This document shows, piece by piece, positions 11,437 to 22,869 of a stretch of DNA of 64,000 nt (positions are counted from its first letter, which is position 1; every line of letters starts with the position of its first letter). The DNA is from Diadema setosum. Its lineage: Eukaryota > Echinodermata > Echinoidea > Diadematoida > Diadematidae. The translations under genes were made by a program, and so were the position numbers. The notes under the pieces are model-generated. The model saw nothing but the letters and a program-made list of their open reading frames with translations, had not been told where the DNA came from and made no database searches. The stretch lies in assembly GCA_033980235.1 (NCBI GenBank), contig CM067070.1:6883195-6947194 (forward strand), given 5' to 3'.

Positions 11437-12465
11437 CTGATGGAAACGTATGTGATTGGTTGTCAATGAGACGTGACCTGCACTCTCTACTAGAATACGT
11501 TTTTGTTTTGGTTTTGGTTTTTGTTTTGTTTTTGTTTTTCTCGGTAAGTGGATGGTATGCTGTCCAAGTTTACAATGTTGTTTCACGAGATTCCAAAACA
11601 ATTTCGGCAAAGCATAAAAAGCAAAAATTATTTTAACAAGATCAGCAGCTCGTCCATTGCACTTAAAGTTGTTAGGACATTGCTCGTATTACAGTCTTCT
11701 CTGTTTGCGTTCATCAAAATATTCCATACTGTTTTTTTCTTCCTTAATGACGAATGTTTTGATTTGTAAATGGATCTCTTCTCAGTCAAGCATGGTTTAA
11801 AGATTAGAAAAAAAAAATTCTGGTGCTTTTCTTATGCTTTTCATGTCTCTGCGGCGACTGAAAGACCAACAAACACACATTAGTAAAAAAAAATATATAT
11901 ATATATATAAATATATGCGTCACATTGGTCTAAAATACCTTATTTGTAAACGCCCAACTCACCGACTTACAAAATTACCTTAACAGAAATGATATATGTT
12001 TGTTTGATTTCTAACTCATCATCTGAATAAATTACGAGCAATTGAAATAATCTAGGTGGAAATGGTGATGTAGTAGTGGTGGTAGTGTATGATGTGTATG
12101 AAAAGAAGGTGGCTAGCTTTCTTCTTTGCGAATATTTTGAGTGAGAGGTGAATAGCAGCAGAAATTAATCACAACATCTATATCTAACTATCGCCACGCA
12201 GTTTGCGGTGCATTGGAGTCATTCTGAGTTAACGGTTTCCTTTCCCATGTCGATTTTCTTTTTTCTGTCCGAGTTCTTTAAACACAAGTCAGATATTGAA
12301 ATTTAAACAAACTATGATGTTCTAATGTACGAGTATATAGGGATTTTGAACAATCAATTTTCTATCGAACAAAGAATTCATGATGATCCAATTACACCAC
12401 ATTCAAACCACAATGGGGAAAATCCTTTATGCATGTAGATATAATCTATATATATATATATATAT

Positions 12466-12706
12466 GAAGAGTTTGTTTGCAAAAACCGATAAGTCCATAT
12501 TTGCCAAATGATATTTGCGATTAAAGGTCAAGAAAAATAAAGAGAATAATAAGAAAATTTTTGCTTCTTTTGACCATAACTTCAAAAATATACCTTTATA
12601 TGTAGTGCCCAATATATCATTTAAAAGGTATTATTTTGTACTTTAAGACAGAGATCGTACTTCAAAATCTTCAAAAATGGACTTATTGGTTTTTGCAAAC
12701 AAACCC

Positions 12707-12709
<3 letters not shown>
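12466..12709. mobile_element. TIR MITE family K, copy 2, inside a (TA)n tract
   Basis: 244 bp, same ends as the copy at 9240, with a 3-nt internal deletion. (TA)n on both sides again. Confidence 0.85.

Positions 12710-12756
<47 letters not shown>
12710..12756 (+). repeat. (TA)n microsatellite
   Basis: Right flank of MITE K copy 2. Confidence 0.95.
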
Positions 12757-12758
<2 letters not shown>

Positions 12759-12850
12759 TGTAACACGACGAGGCTGCGTCGAAGGGTGTACCTAAGCATT
12801 TCTCTTTCTCATTCTTGAGATAGCTCTTTTCCTTCAATTTCTTCTTTTGG

Positions 12851-12875
12851 TTTGTTGTTGTTGTTGTTGCTGCTG

Positions 12876-12926
<51 letters not shown>

Positions 12927-12940
12927 GGTTGTTGTTGTTT
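12851..12940 (+). repeat. (GTT)n(GCT)n(GTT)n compound microsatellite
   Basis: A run of about 15 GCT (CTG) units between GTT runs. Confidence 0.95.
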
Positions 12941-15900
12941 TTTTTTTTCCTGAGTACGCGGCCTCTGCCGGCCTAGTCGGTAGGCAACACTATACAACTC
13001 TATGCAGACTATCCGGTGTGAAAGTTATCATGATAAATTCACCCTTGACGAACCTCTTATTACGCTCAGCTATATATTTTTTTTCCCCAGAATAGCGATA
13101 TTTTGGGGTGGTGTCTCGCTATTAAGAATGCAAGGTTTTATGACAAGCATTGGCAACGAGTAAAAAAAAGGTGGAATTCTTCTCAAACCCATTTTCGATT
13201 TCACCCATTGTCATCGTTTCTGCAAATACCTCATATCTATACTGCCCGCATCGATTTCTTAAATTGTAAGTGCACCTCGCTCTGAAAGAAATTACTTGAT
13301 TCGCACGTATTGGAACTATACCCCTGCCACGCAAATACAATGTGGAAGCGAGTGTTTAAATGTGAATCATTTCGATGTAGGTCAGTATCATAAGGTATGA
13401 TTTATTTGAATTGTTCGCAATTTCATCCACTTTTATTCCCTCTTCCCTTCCTTTACTTCTTTCATCTTTATATTACTTTTTATGCATTTATCTCTCCCTC
13501 GCCCACTTTTGTTCAATGCATCTTTTATTCTCTCTCTCACACGCACACTCTCTCTCTCTCCCTAGGATCTTTTCTCCACCATTTTTTCCTCGTTTCTTTT
13601 ATTTCCCTCCTCTCTCATTTTTCCCCTCTTTTTTTCTTGAATATTTCTTTTTTTTTTTGTATCTACGATATGACCGTCCTCACTTCGCAGAAAAGAACCT
13701 AACTTGCAATTTTATCTACTTTATTGTCTCTCTTTTTTTTTTACTACTTTGATTTTTCGTCTAAGAAGGGGATGTTCCAGAAGACATTTTGTTTCACATT
13801 TGAGCATCAATGTATTCTGTTGATATACATGTTTTTTGTTTTTGTTTTTTTACAGATACTTAGATTTGCATTCAACATTCCTTAGATCTCTTTAGATCTT
13901 TAGATCTCAATAAAATCGATTGAATGATTTTAAGCTCAAAGTATTCCCACAAAAAAAAAAATAATCCTCTAAGACATCAACAAAGGCATGAAATCCACTT
14001 TTTCAAAAAGTCATTGGCAGAAGTAAAACTGCGGGTGAAAAAAAAAAAAAAAACCTTCCAAACGACTGATTTCTACGTACTTCGATGCAGTCGAGACCAT
14101 TCCTCCCATTTCGCTGTCCTTTCAAAAGAATCCATTATAGGTAGGGAATGAACAATACATACAGTAGTGTCTCCAGTTTTATGCTTTTCGTTTTTTTCCT
14201 CTGGCAGCCAAAGCTATCCGGCATAGGTAAAGTAGCTTTATCCATTAGAGTCTAACACGACATTCATAATCAACCATATTGGTATTATTTAACCTGTTCT
14301 CAACGGGAACCTGATGGCCTGTGTATCAATTCTACGGGGATTTCAGAATTCTGTATGGAATAGGTTAATGTCGCATGTTACAAGGGAAGAGTAGGGGAGG
14401 TACAAAAATAGCGCTGTCATTAGGGCATCGATTTGAACTGACTTCCTATCTTTATTCAATTGGGAACATAGGAAGTGTATAGTGGCAACGATGGCTATGG
14501 CCCCCTGAAATGCAGCTCCCTGGCAGGCATTATGGTCAAATCAAGAAATAATGAATGAGGAATATAATGAAATATAAATAAGATTCCATTGTTGGATTTT
14601 TTTTTTCTCATTGACAGTATACAGCACTTGTTGGTGAAAAGTCGATAAATCTTCTGTGTGGGATGAGTTTGGTGGTTGTCCAACTGCTATATAAAGTATT
14701 CTACTATACATCCCTTTCGTCCTGATCTAGTTTCTAAAGTACATGGTTACATTATACTTGTGAGATCAAAAAGGCAATCATTTTTACCCTCAGCACAGTA
14801 CAATGGTGATGGTCATTTTTATCGCTACTTACAAACGAAACAACAAAGGTAAATCCGTTATAAAAGCGTAGTTGGGGAGAGATCGCTGATAAAAAAATGG
14901 AGGAGGGGGAGGAGTTGTCTTAACCCCTTGAGGACAGACTAATTTTGCCGCAACACGGATTTCCCATAGACTACACAGTAACTGTCCGAGTATGCTCGGG
15001 ACTCGTCCTCAACGGATCTAATGGGTGAAATGCTCAGGAAAAAAAAAAAACATCAAAAGAAAAAGTTCTTATTGACGGAAAACTAAGAAAACTAAATTTG
15101 TAATCTGAAGTTGTGTTGATAGGAGTGTCAATTACCGTCTAAGAAACCTGCCAAACAAAGACCTCAGTTATGTGCCAAGATATTCATATTCCTTGATATT
15201 ACTGATGTCAATACTGTCGTTATCTATGCGTTGATATTCTTATAAAAACCATTATTCAAAACAGAATTCCATGAATAAACTTTTATGAAAAAAAGTGATC
15301 AAATATTGACATTTTAACGCTTATATACCGCGGACATTTGTTTTTCATATCATATCAGGTGTAAAAAAAAAAAAAAACCTCATAACCAGGTTTAATATTG
15401 ACAATCTGTTTCTCATTTCTTTTTATGATTTTGTTACTAAGCAACCACACGCACAACCCCAAATTGTGAAACCTCCAAAGAACTCGTTTATCTCCTTAGA
15501 ACCCAATAACGACTATACTGCTGTATAACACCGTATATATGCACTGAAGTTTATATTAGAATGGCCGACTGTCACTATAGGTCTAGGAACAGGTATCATC
15601 TACTCATCGTGATCAACAGCATATGCAACGTAATGACTGAAATTTGGCGGGCGTTGCACAATTGTTGCGTGATAGGAAAGAGAATTTAACGACCATATTA
15701 ATGTCTATTGGGTGTGGATGTTTTAGGTAGAGATTTAGATGAGAAATACTGCTGTCATCAACAAATTGAAATTGGGTTGCTGTTCTCTTGAGTACATTCA
15801 GGAGAGATATCTAGCAGTAATGCTCATAACGCCCGGACATGAACGTACTTTGAGTTCCGGTTGAAAGATGAAAGAAAAAAATGCATTTTGTAATTTTGGT

Positions 15901-16600
15901 ATTATATTACTGTATTTTTTCTGTGTCATTGAAAATTGAAATTGAAATTGGAATTGACGATGATGTTATCTCTTACAAACCTTACAGTCACAATCCTTCT
16001 TTAACCCTTCCGTTCTTTGAGTGCCGATTTTGTCCACAGAAACCCCATAGCATTGGCACAGAAAGGATTGATACAAGGACGTGGAGAGGAGGTATCTGAT
16101 CTCTAAATTGATCAGCTGCAGATTATGATTCTGGTTCTCCCACTCCGTTGACCCTACTGACCTCCTAACGTAATTGAGTCGATTTTTTTTTTTTAACTCA
16201 ATTTTTCCCCTGCTTCTACCAACAAGACATGAATACATTATGAGCAGAATTTTCTCACAGAAATTGCCGGTCAGTATTACATTTGCATTTTCTGTTTGAC
16301 AGAGCCGTATTGAAAAATGTGAAAATGGACATTATTTTGTAATCCTGTTATCTAAAATGGATGTGGTTTGGTGTTGAACTCTATGAAACATTTTTTTTTT
16401 TGCTTCGCTTTGTTTTGTTTTCATTAAATCCCAGTATATGAGCAATCGTGTGAAAGGTTATATAATACGTGAAAATAATATCTACAAATTCTTCATGGTT
16501 GGTAGCCAAGAGAAGCACGCACAACTTAATGGAGAAACGTAACTGTGCCGAAACACCTTCCCTGTGTCCATTCATTCTATCATGCCTCACGCAAAAATTA
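12941..16600. other. Intergenic, no gene seen
   Basis: AT-rich with a pyrimidine-rich block (13410-13760) that yields spurious Phe/Leu/Ser frames. Nothing recognisable. Confidence 0.6.
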
Positions 16601-16619
16601 TGATCCAGATTTCCTATTT

Positions 16620-16622
<3 letters not shown>

Positions 16623-16674
<52 letters not shown>

Positions 16675-16680
16675 TATATA
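16623..16680 (+). repeat. (TA)n microsatellite
   Basis: Left of the tRNA-like inverted pair. Confidence 0.95.
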
Positions 16681-16722
16681 ACAGTTGAAAGGTTGGTCCG
16701 TCGGGTATTCGAACTTGGGTCT
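16681..16722 (-). repeat. Inverted partial copy of the tRNA 3' half
   Basis: The minus strand reads AGACCCAAGTTCGAATACCC followed by GACGGACCAA, matching the 3' half of the tRNA-like sequence downstream with only a few differences. The match continues weakly past the tRNA end, so this is an inverted duplication of tRNA-like DNA. Confidence 0.65.
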
Positions 16723-16739
16723 GCCTGAACAGCTATGAC

Positions 16740-16811
16740 GTCTCCGTGGCCGAGCGGTTAAGGCGTTGGCGTTCTATGCCAAAGACCCAGGTTCGATTCC
16801 CGACGGAGACC
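16740..16811 (+). tRNA. tRNA-like sequence, anticodon position UCU, possibly pseudo
   Basis: A 72-nt cloverleaf: seven paired acceptor bases (GTCTCCG with CGGAGAC), a D arm, a perfect five-pair anticodon stem (TTGGC with GCCAA) and loop GTTCTAT giving UCU (Arg). The internal pol III promoter is intact: A box TGGCCGAGCGG and B box GGTTCGATTCC, with a T5 stretch right after. The T stem has two mismatches and loop base 32 is G, so it may be a tRNA-derived repeat and not a working gene. It lies between two (TA)n blocks next to an inverted partial copy. Confidence 0.6.
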
Positions 16812-16917
16812 AATTTTTCAGCTCTTGCGTTTTTTTCCGAAAAGGAGAAACAGTAAGAGGAAAAATGATGTCAAAGCTACGCACCGATTTCTCCTTCCTT
16901 TCTCATATCTCACATAC

Positions 16918-16919
<2 letters not shown>

Positions 16920-16978
<59 letters not shown>

Positions 16979-17019
16979 ATTATGTGTGTGTGTGTATGTG
17001 TGTGTTTTTGTGTGTGTAA
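16920..17019 (+). repeat. (TA)n(TG)n compound microsatellite
   Basis: TA units to about 16978, then TG units. Confidence 0.95.
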
Positions 17020-18143
17020 AAAAGCAAGATAGTGTAAATGTGCGTATTTTACCTTCCAGTGTGAAAAAAAAAAATAGTGCAGTTACATAGGAAAGGATAT
17101 CTGTGTTCAAATTATGCGAATATTCTGTTGGTTGTTTTTTGTATTCAGTTATATAACTACAAAGTACTGTCCTTTATTGTATCATTTGAATAAAACTGTA
17201 TACAGCCCACTGTGTAAAGTGCGTGTGTGTGCGCGTGTGTGTCTGTGTGTGTAATGTTTGTCGGTGTTATGAAAATATGTGTAAGACTAAAGCTCAATCC
17301 GATAATTGTCGATAACTAGCATGTTTCATTCCTTCTGTTAAATGGCATTCCATTCCATGTTAAATGGCAAAGTAGAGTGACGAACCGTGACAGATCGTCA
17401 ACCCATCAAAAGATTGCGCAGAATACTGTTGTGCGTTTGTGGAGTCAATATGAATATTTGAGAAGAGAATAGAAGTGATGTAAGTTGATGAGTGGCGTAC
17501 CTGTCCTAATAGCAAACACAAAGTCCTTGCCTGGGAGTACCCTTGAACTTTAAATTAGACCTGACTTTTGATATGGCATCTTCATTCACAATAGACCTAC
17601 GGTCTTCTGCGCGGGCTTTTGTCTGTGTGTTACATGACTTGTTTTTATCATCGGGCAATCCACATGTCTTTTCAGACTCTATAATTAACAATGACCTTTA
17701 TCATGTTTATAGACTCTTTGGTCAGTGACGTAATGATTTTCTTGTTATCTGTCTGTGTGGTGTTCAACAAAAAAAAAAAACGCAAAAAAAAGGAGAGTTG
17801 GCATCTGCTGCTAAAAACATGTCGTAAAACGTCTGAAAGAAGCCATTGAGGTACTACCTGTCTTTTTTTCTCTCTCCATCTCTCTCTAAACACACAAAAT
17901 CAATATAATTATGTGAATATATATGTATACATTCAATATGTTCATGCACTTTATGCCGTATACAATAAATTTCTATTGTTTGACAGGTATTATTACATAT
18001 TATATGGATATATCGCATACACATACGCCTTGGATGGAGGGTTAGCATTTCACCTGGCACAAAGGTGTTGTGAGATATCAAGATTCGCGAGAAAAAAGAA
18101 ACGTCATAAAATCATATATTCTTTAAATTCAAATCTCATTATT

Positions 18144-18147
18144 GTAT

Positions 18148-18186
<39 letters not shown>
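18144..18186 (+). repeat. (TA)n microsatellite
   Basis: Abuts the left end of the 724-bp TIR element. Confidence 0.95.
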
Positions 18187-18189
<3 letters not shown>

Positions 18190-18910
18190 ACCGTGCACCT
18201 CAAAACGAACATAAAGTCGCACACACTGATTTTGCGTGAGGACAGAAAATTAATGAAATGGGTCAACCTAGTCGAACTTGACTTTTTCACATTTTTTGAA
18301 AGAGCGGGTCTTCTTTTACATTATGCATGAATTGAATTGAATTGAATTGAATTGAATTATGCTAAAATTTGGTATCATAAAACGGGCAGGAAAGTGTGTT
18401 TTTTAGCGGTTTATCTCGAACATTTTTGGTAGAATAGTGTGATTAGGTGTGTCTTTAGAATCCCTTTTTCATTTCTGAAAAACCTTGTCCACACTCTTCA
18501 CTTTCAACTCTAATAACTTTTGAAAGGATAGTGCTACTGCTTTGAAAGTTGGCATTAATTATGGAAAGAATGTGTTAAGGAGGCATGCTTAATTTCAGTT
18601 TAATCTGATAATCCCTTCATTGTTGTTACTCTGATGGTTTACTTCCTGTTTTTTGTCCCATTCATCACACAGCCAGCACGGTTTGGTAAAGATTATGCGC
18701 TTAAATAGACACTCTACTTCAGAGCCTCTTTTCTCACTTCACACTTTTCCTGAGTTTGTGCTTTCTTTCCAATATTGAGATAGGTTCGGAGAGTCCATTT
18801 GATTTGAGTTATACATCATTTTAAAGCTTAAAGTCTGTTCTTTCAGAATATGGTCTTAACTAAAAATTCATGTCTGGCGACTTTTTGTTTGTTTTGAGGT
18901 GCAGGGTCAC
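18187..18910. mobile_element. Non-autonomous TIR element, about 724 bp, between (TA)n tracts
   Basis: Begins GTGACCGTGCACCTCAAAAC and ends with the inverted form of GTGACCCTGCACCTCAAAAC, one mismatch in 20. TA repeats abut both ends. There is no transposase frame; a (TTGAA)n run lies inside at 18330-18357. Confidence 0.8.
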
Positions 18911-18912
18911 AC

Positions 18913-18960
<48 letters not shown>
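18911..18960 (+). repeat. (TA)n microsatellite
   Basis: Abuts the right end of the 724-bp TIR element. Confidence 0.95.
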
Positions 18961-18961
<1 letters not shown>

Positions 18962-20116
18962 AACATACCAATAATCTATGTTGAACCTGCCTGGCGTTAC
19001 TGTGGTATAAACTTGGGCCAAATACCGCAATTTCTATTGGGGAAATGCTAAAATGTTCTTCGAAAATAAAATAAATCTTGACAAGACTTTTGGGTTTAAT
19101 GTGAAGGTGGAAGAAGGGTCAAACATTCAATGAATATCTCTTCGTTACCAAATGTTTGCACACGGTTCAAACTCCGTGCCGTAATGACGACTTTTTCTGT
19201 CAACTTCGTTGAAGATTTTCCCTGTAAACGTTCATCTATACGCATTGACACGTGTTTAACTCCCTATCAATGGTGTATCTTCGAATCAAAGCATATCATA
19301 TTGAGGTCATTGTTATTCAATCTGATCGTCTGGGAAACACGCGTTATTTAATCTGATTACTGTCTGCACGGAGCCGAGAAACCTTTCCGGCTTTTTTTTT
19401 TTTACTTATCCTTTTTCTTCATAGTGAGACACAGGCTCGACAAATCTAATTCTTGAGAACTTGTCCGTCTGGGCATGAAATAATTTTCACCCCGTATCAC
19501 TGTGATACAGTTCACCCTACTCTTTTCTGTCTTCAAATTGCAGTATAGTGTATTGTGAATAATATGACACTTCCAGTCGATGCACACGTTATAGAATGGT
19601 ATGGTAGAGACCAAAAATCAACGAATTCGATAGAAATTTGCTGCAGATTTATCTGAATTCTTTGGTTCGACACGATGATACAGAATACATGTTTCATGAG
19701 GCGAACAATAATCAGTATTTTGTCGACCTTTCTTGGCAGGTCGATCGAGGGAATTGAATCACGACTGTTCTCCTGTTTATTTCATTTCATTTCATTTCAT
19801 TTCATTTCATTGGGACAAAATTTAGTTAACGACACAATATACTTGTTACAGCTGGATATTGTTTTGACAAACTGTCATTGTTCCTTTTTCTTGGCTGCCA
19901 ATACCCTCACTTTTAAACTTATCATTAATTTTATATACTTGGTATATGTAACCTACTGGTGTTAATCTCTAGGAGAATTCCGGACCAGTAATATACTAGT
20001 TTGTAAATGAAGCTCTACAAGCACCCTAGAAATTTGATCAAAATAGAATCAAATGTTAGGAAGATTTGGTAATTTTTGCCAAGTACATCAAGTAGTTGTG
20101 AAATAGTGGATGTGAC

Positions 20117-20385
20117 TATGCAAAGGAGTGAGCTTATGATGTCATCACCTCACAATTTTCTATTGATATTGCACAAAAAAGTACATACCATTCTTTTGCG
20201 ATGTCATTTCAGGCTGAATAACTCCAAGAACAACACCACCCCCCCCCCCCCCCAAAAAAAAAAAAGAATCAGACAAAATTATGTCAGGATTTGAGACTGA
20301 ATCATAAATGCATTTTAACTCCCCCCCCCCCCCTCCCATCATCATCAACTCACGTCAGCTGACATCATCAACTCACTATTTGCAT
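20117..20385. mobile_element. Weak foldback element
   Basis: GAGCTTATGATGTCATCACC and an inverted CTGACATCATCAACTC face each other, with poly-C/poly-A runs between. A related pair is at 53060-53345. Confidence 0.45.
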
Positions 20386-20526
20386 AATCCAGTTCAAAAA
20401 CTGTTTGTGGAAACTAGCAAAAGTTCGCTTTCAAAATTTTCCCATTTTTTAATCCGAATTTGCTCATTTTATTTTCTTCTCATATGGTTGAGGTGATAAT
20501 TCAGCTTTTAACTATTTGCGAGGTAC

Positions 20527-20857
20527 TTATAATACACTATACGAAATGTTAAAGAGCATAAAATTCTAAAAGGAATTAAAGTTTATTGATGAAAATCGGT
20601 TTTAAAATGAATGAAATATACAAAACAAAGTAAATCAAAGCGATCCCTTAATGAAAGGTGGGTCCCACATTTTATTAGGATCTTTTTGCTCTGGATATCT
20701 CAGCCATTTCAAAACCATTTTCATCAAATAAACTTTGAATTCCTCTTAGAATTATGATATGCTCTTTCATATTTGATGAGAGGTTTCTCATTATCTCGAA
20801 AAGAAAAATCATTTAAAACTGAAGCTCCATTTCAAACGAAACTGTACCATTCATTTA
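20527..20857 (+). mobile_element. MITE family G, copy 2
   Basis: Foldback element with GATGAAAATCGGTTTTAAAA in one arm and AAACCATTTTCATCAAATAA in the other. It shares GGTGGGTCCCACATTTTATT at the centre with the other copies. Confidence 0.7.
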
Positions 20858-22189
20858 TGAGACATGTATCCTCTTATTATTTCCCGTATATTTGAATTAA
20901 ACATTGTCCGGGTTTTTTTTTTCCAGATTGACAGGAGGTATCCGTAACATAACCTTGAGTCTTGTATGTACATGATATCGTACCAAAAAAAAAAAATGGT
21001 TGGCCCCTTTGCCGTTCGGTATACTGCAAAATTAGGTACAACGTCGCCATGGTAACAGAGAGAGACATACAATCCAGCCAGGCGTTTTTATTATTAAAGG
21101 TAATCCGCAGACTAAACCAAGGACGAGATGAAATTGAACAGACATCGATACGCAGGCGAACTGCCGACAGTCACGAACTTTAATTTTAGACAGAAAATAA
21201 TGTCTTATTCTAGGTAATGTTAGGTGGCGCTGTATTTTGTGTGTTTTTTCTTCTTCTTTTTTGTCTCATCTTTATTATAGTGACTGGTGAGTGAACAAAG
21301 ACTCCTTTTATCTGCATGATCTGAATCAGTACTTGCGTCAACTTGGAGACACGCAATGAAAACAATATATTACTCAGAAAATCATACGATTCATTGCATT
21401 AAATGATAGGATTATACGTGTATCATTGCAAGGACATGGCAAGTCTGTTCCTTCGCGCGTACCTTGAAGCTGCAGTAGAATGAATACACTGATGCTAAAC
21501 AAGAGCTCAAAAATAGATTCGATGTTCTGTGTTTTAGTTGATTGTAATGATCTGATGACGCGGTAGCGTGTATCTTGTGTCTGATTTTATGAAACCAAAG
21601 GAGAAGTAGAACATGTCGTAAAGGGAACTGCTTTGATAAGAACTGACACAACATTATAAGTGTCCAGGCCATAGATGTGATTTCTTTAGATTACATTGCT
21701 TTTTATTCCAGAATACTTTTGCTTTTTCTGCTGAATACAAACGTTTAAGCGTGTTTACAAACAATGTGTTTCCATACGATCTTCTTTTTATAGTCAGTGA
21801 CAATGACGTGTTAACAAACATCCTCCACAAACAGCGCCCTCCTTCTACTAAAAACTATTCGTACTTATACAATTTTTAGATTAACTAGTGCTACATACAG
21901 TACAGTACAAAACAAGCTTCAACGTCTTGGACGAAAACATACCCTCAAATCAAAAAATCGAACTTACATTCAAACGCTGTAGAGTCTTCAAATATTTATT
22001 CTCTACACTGTGTCTAGAGATATTAAGTAGTTCCATACGGAAATGTGCCATGCCTCCACGCACATCGTTCTACCTTAAAGGGACTATACAAAGCAATATA
22101 TGTTGACTTAGTTGATTCACAGTACCCTGATCATTACTTATATGTGGAAAAGATAATATCTGATATGTGCCATAATTTATGTGGTCGAT

Positions 22190-22560
22190 ATAGTAATACT
22201 TTTTTCTACTATTTTTCGTCTTCTTCAGATTACTTGGATACGCCCTCAACGACCTTCCAAACCAAGATTCTGTCCATCATTGGTATAGTACTAGACACAA
22301 ACGCCATTAGAATGAACCTTTCCCTAGACTAAGCGTACTTACATGTTTCCTTTTAATGCCCTTTATTAATCATATCAGTGACATGGAAGTATGTAAGTTA
22401 TGCTCAGTTTAGGCAAAGGTGCATTCCAAACTATTGGATTAATCATATAAATCATAATATGATATAACTGACAGAATCTTTGTTTGGAATGTTTGCTTTT
22501 TTACGCATATCAAAGTAACCTGAAAAAAAAATAGTAGAAAATTATTGTGAAGTATTACAT
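22190..22560. mobile_element. Diverged foldback element related to the 5.3-kb family
   Basis: Both arms carry TTCTACTATTTTT, a CAG-TTACTTGGATACG-like block and AAGATTCTGTC in opposite directions. It also shares CAGATTACTTGGATACG with the 5345-5944 element. Confidence 0.6.
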
Positions 22561-22797
22561 TGCTCGTATTCACCATTTTCAGCTTTACATCTTTCTCTTT
22601 TAAAGCCGGGTACAAACCACAGGACGCAGGTGTACTTTAAAAGTTCGAATAAACTCATTATTCCACCTTCACACCTATCAAGTAAACACAGCGTCAGACC
22701 TATACGGCCACATTTGATTAAAACGAATGTATTGTGTGGGTTTTTTTTTTTTCTGCAAGGATATCCTTCCATAATTTCTTGCCTCGTCTAAATTTAC

Positions 22798-22798
22798 A

Positions 22799-22846
<48 letters not shown>

Positions 22847-22868
22847 AACACACACACACACACACACA
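22798..22868 (+). repeat. (CA)n microsatellite
   Basis: About 35 CA units with two interruptions. Confidence 0.95.
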
Positions 22869-22869
22869 C

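Noticed and set aside
11211..11636. Open frames with poly-Asp (+) and poly-His (-)
   Set aside because: They come from the GAT microsatellite; the flanking residues look like noncoding AT-rich DNA.
12809..12997. Poly-Ser frame
   Set aside because: Minus-strand translation of the GCT repeat.
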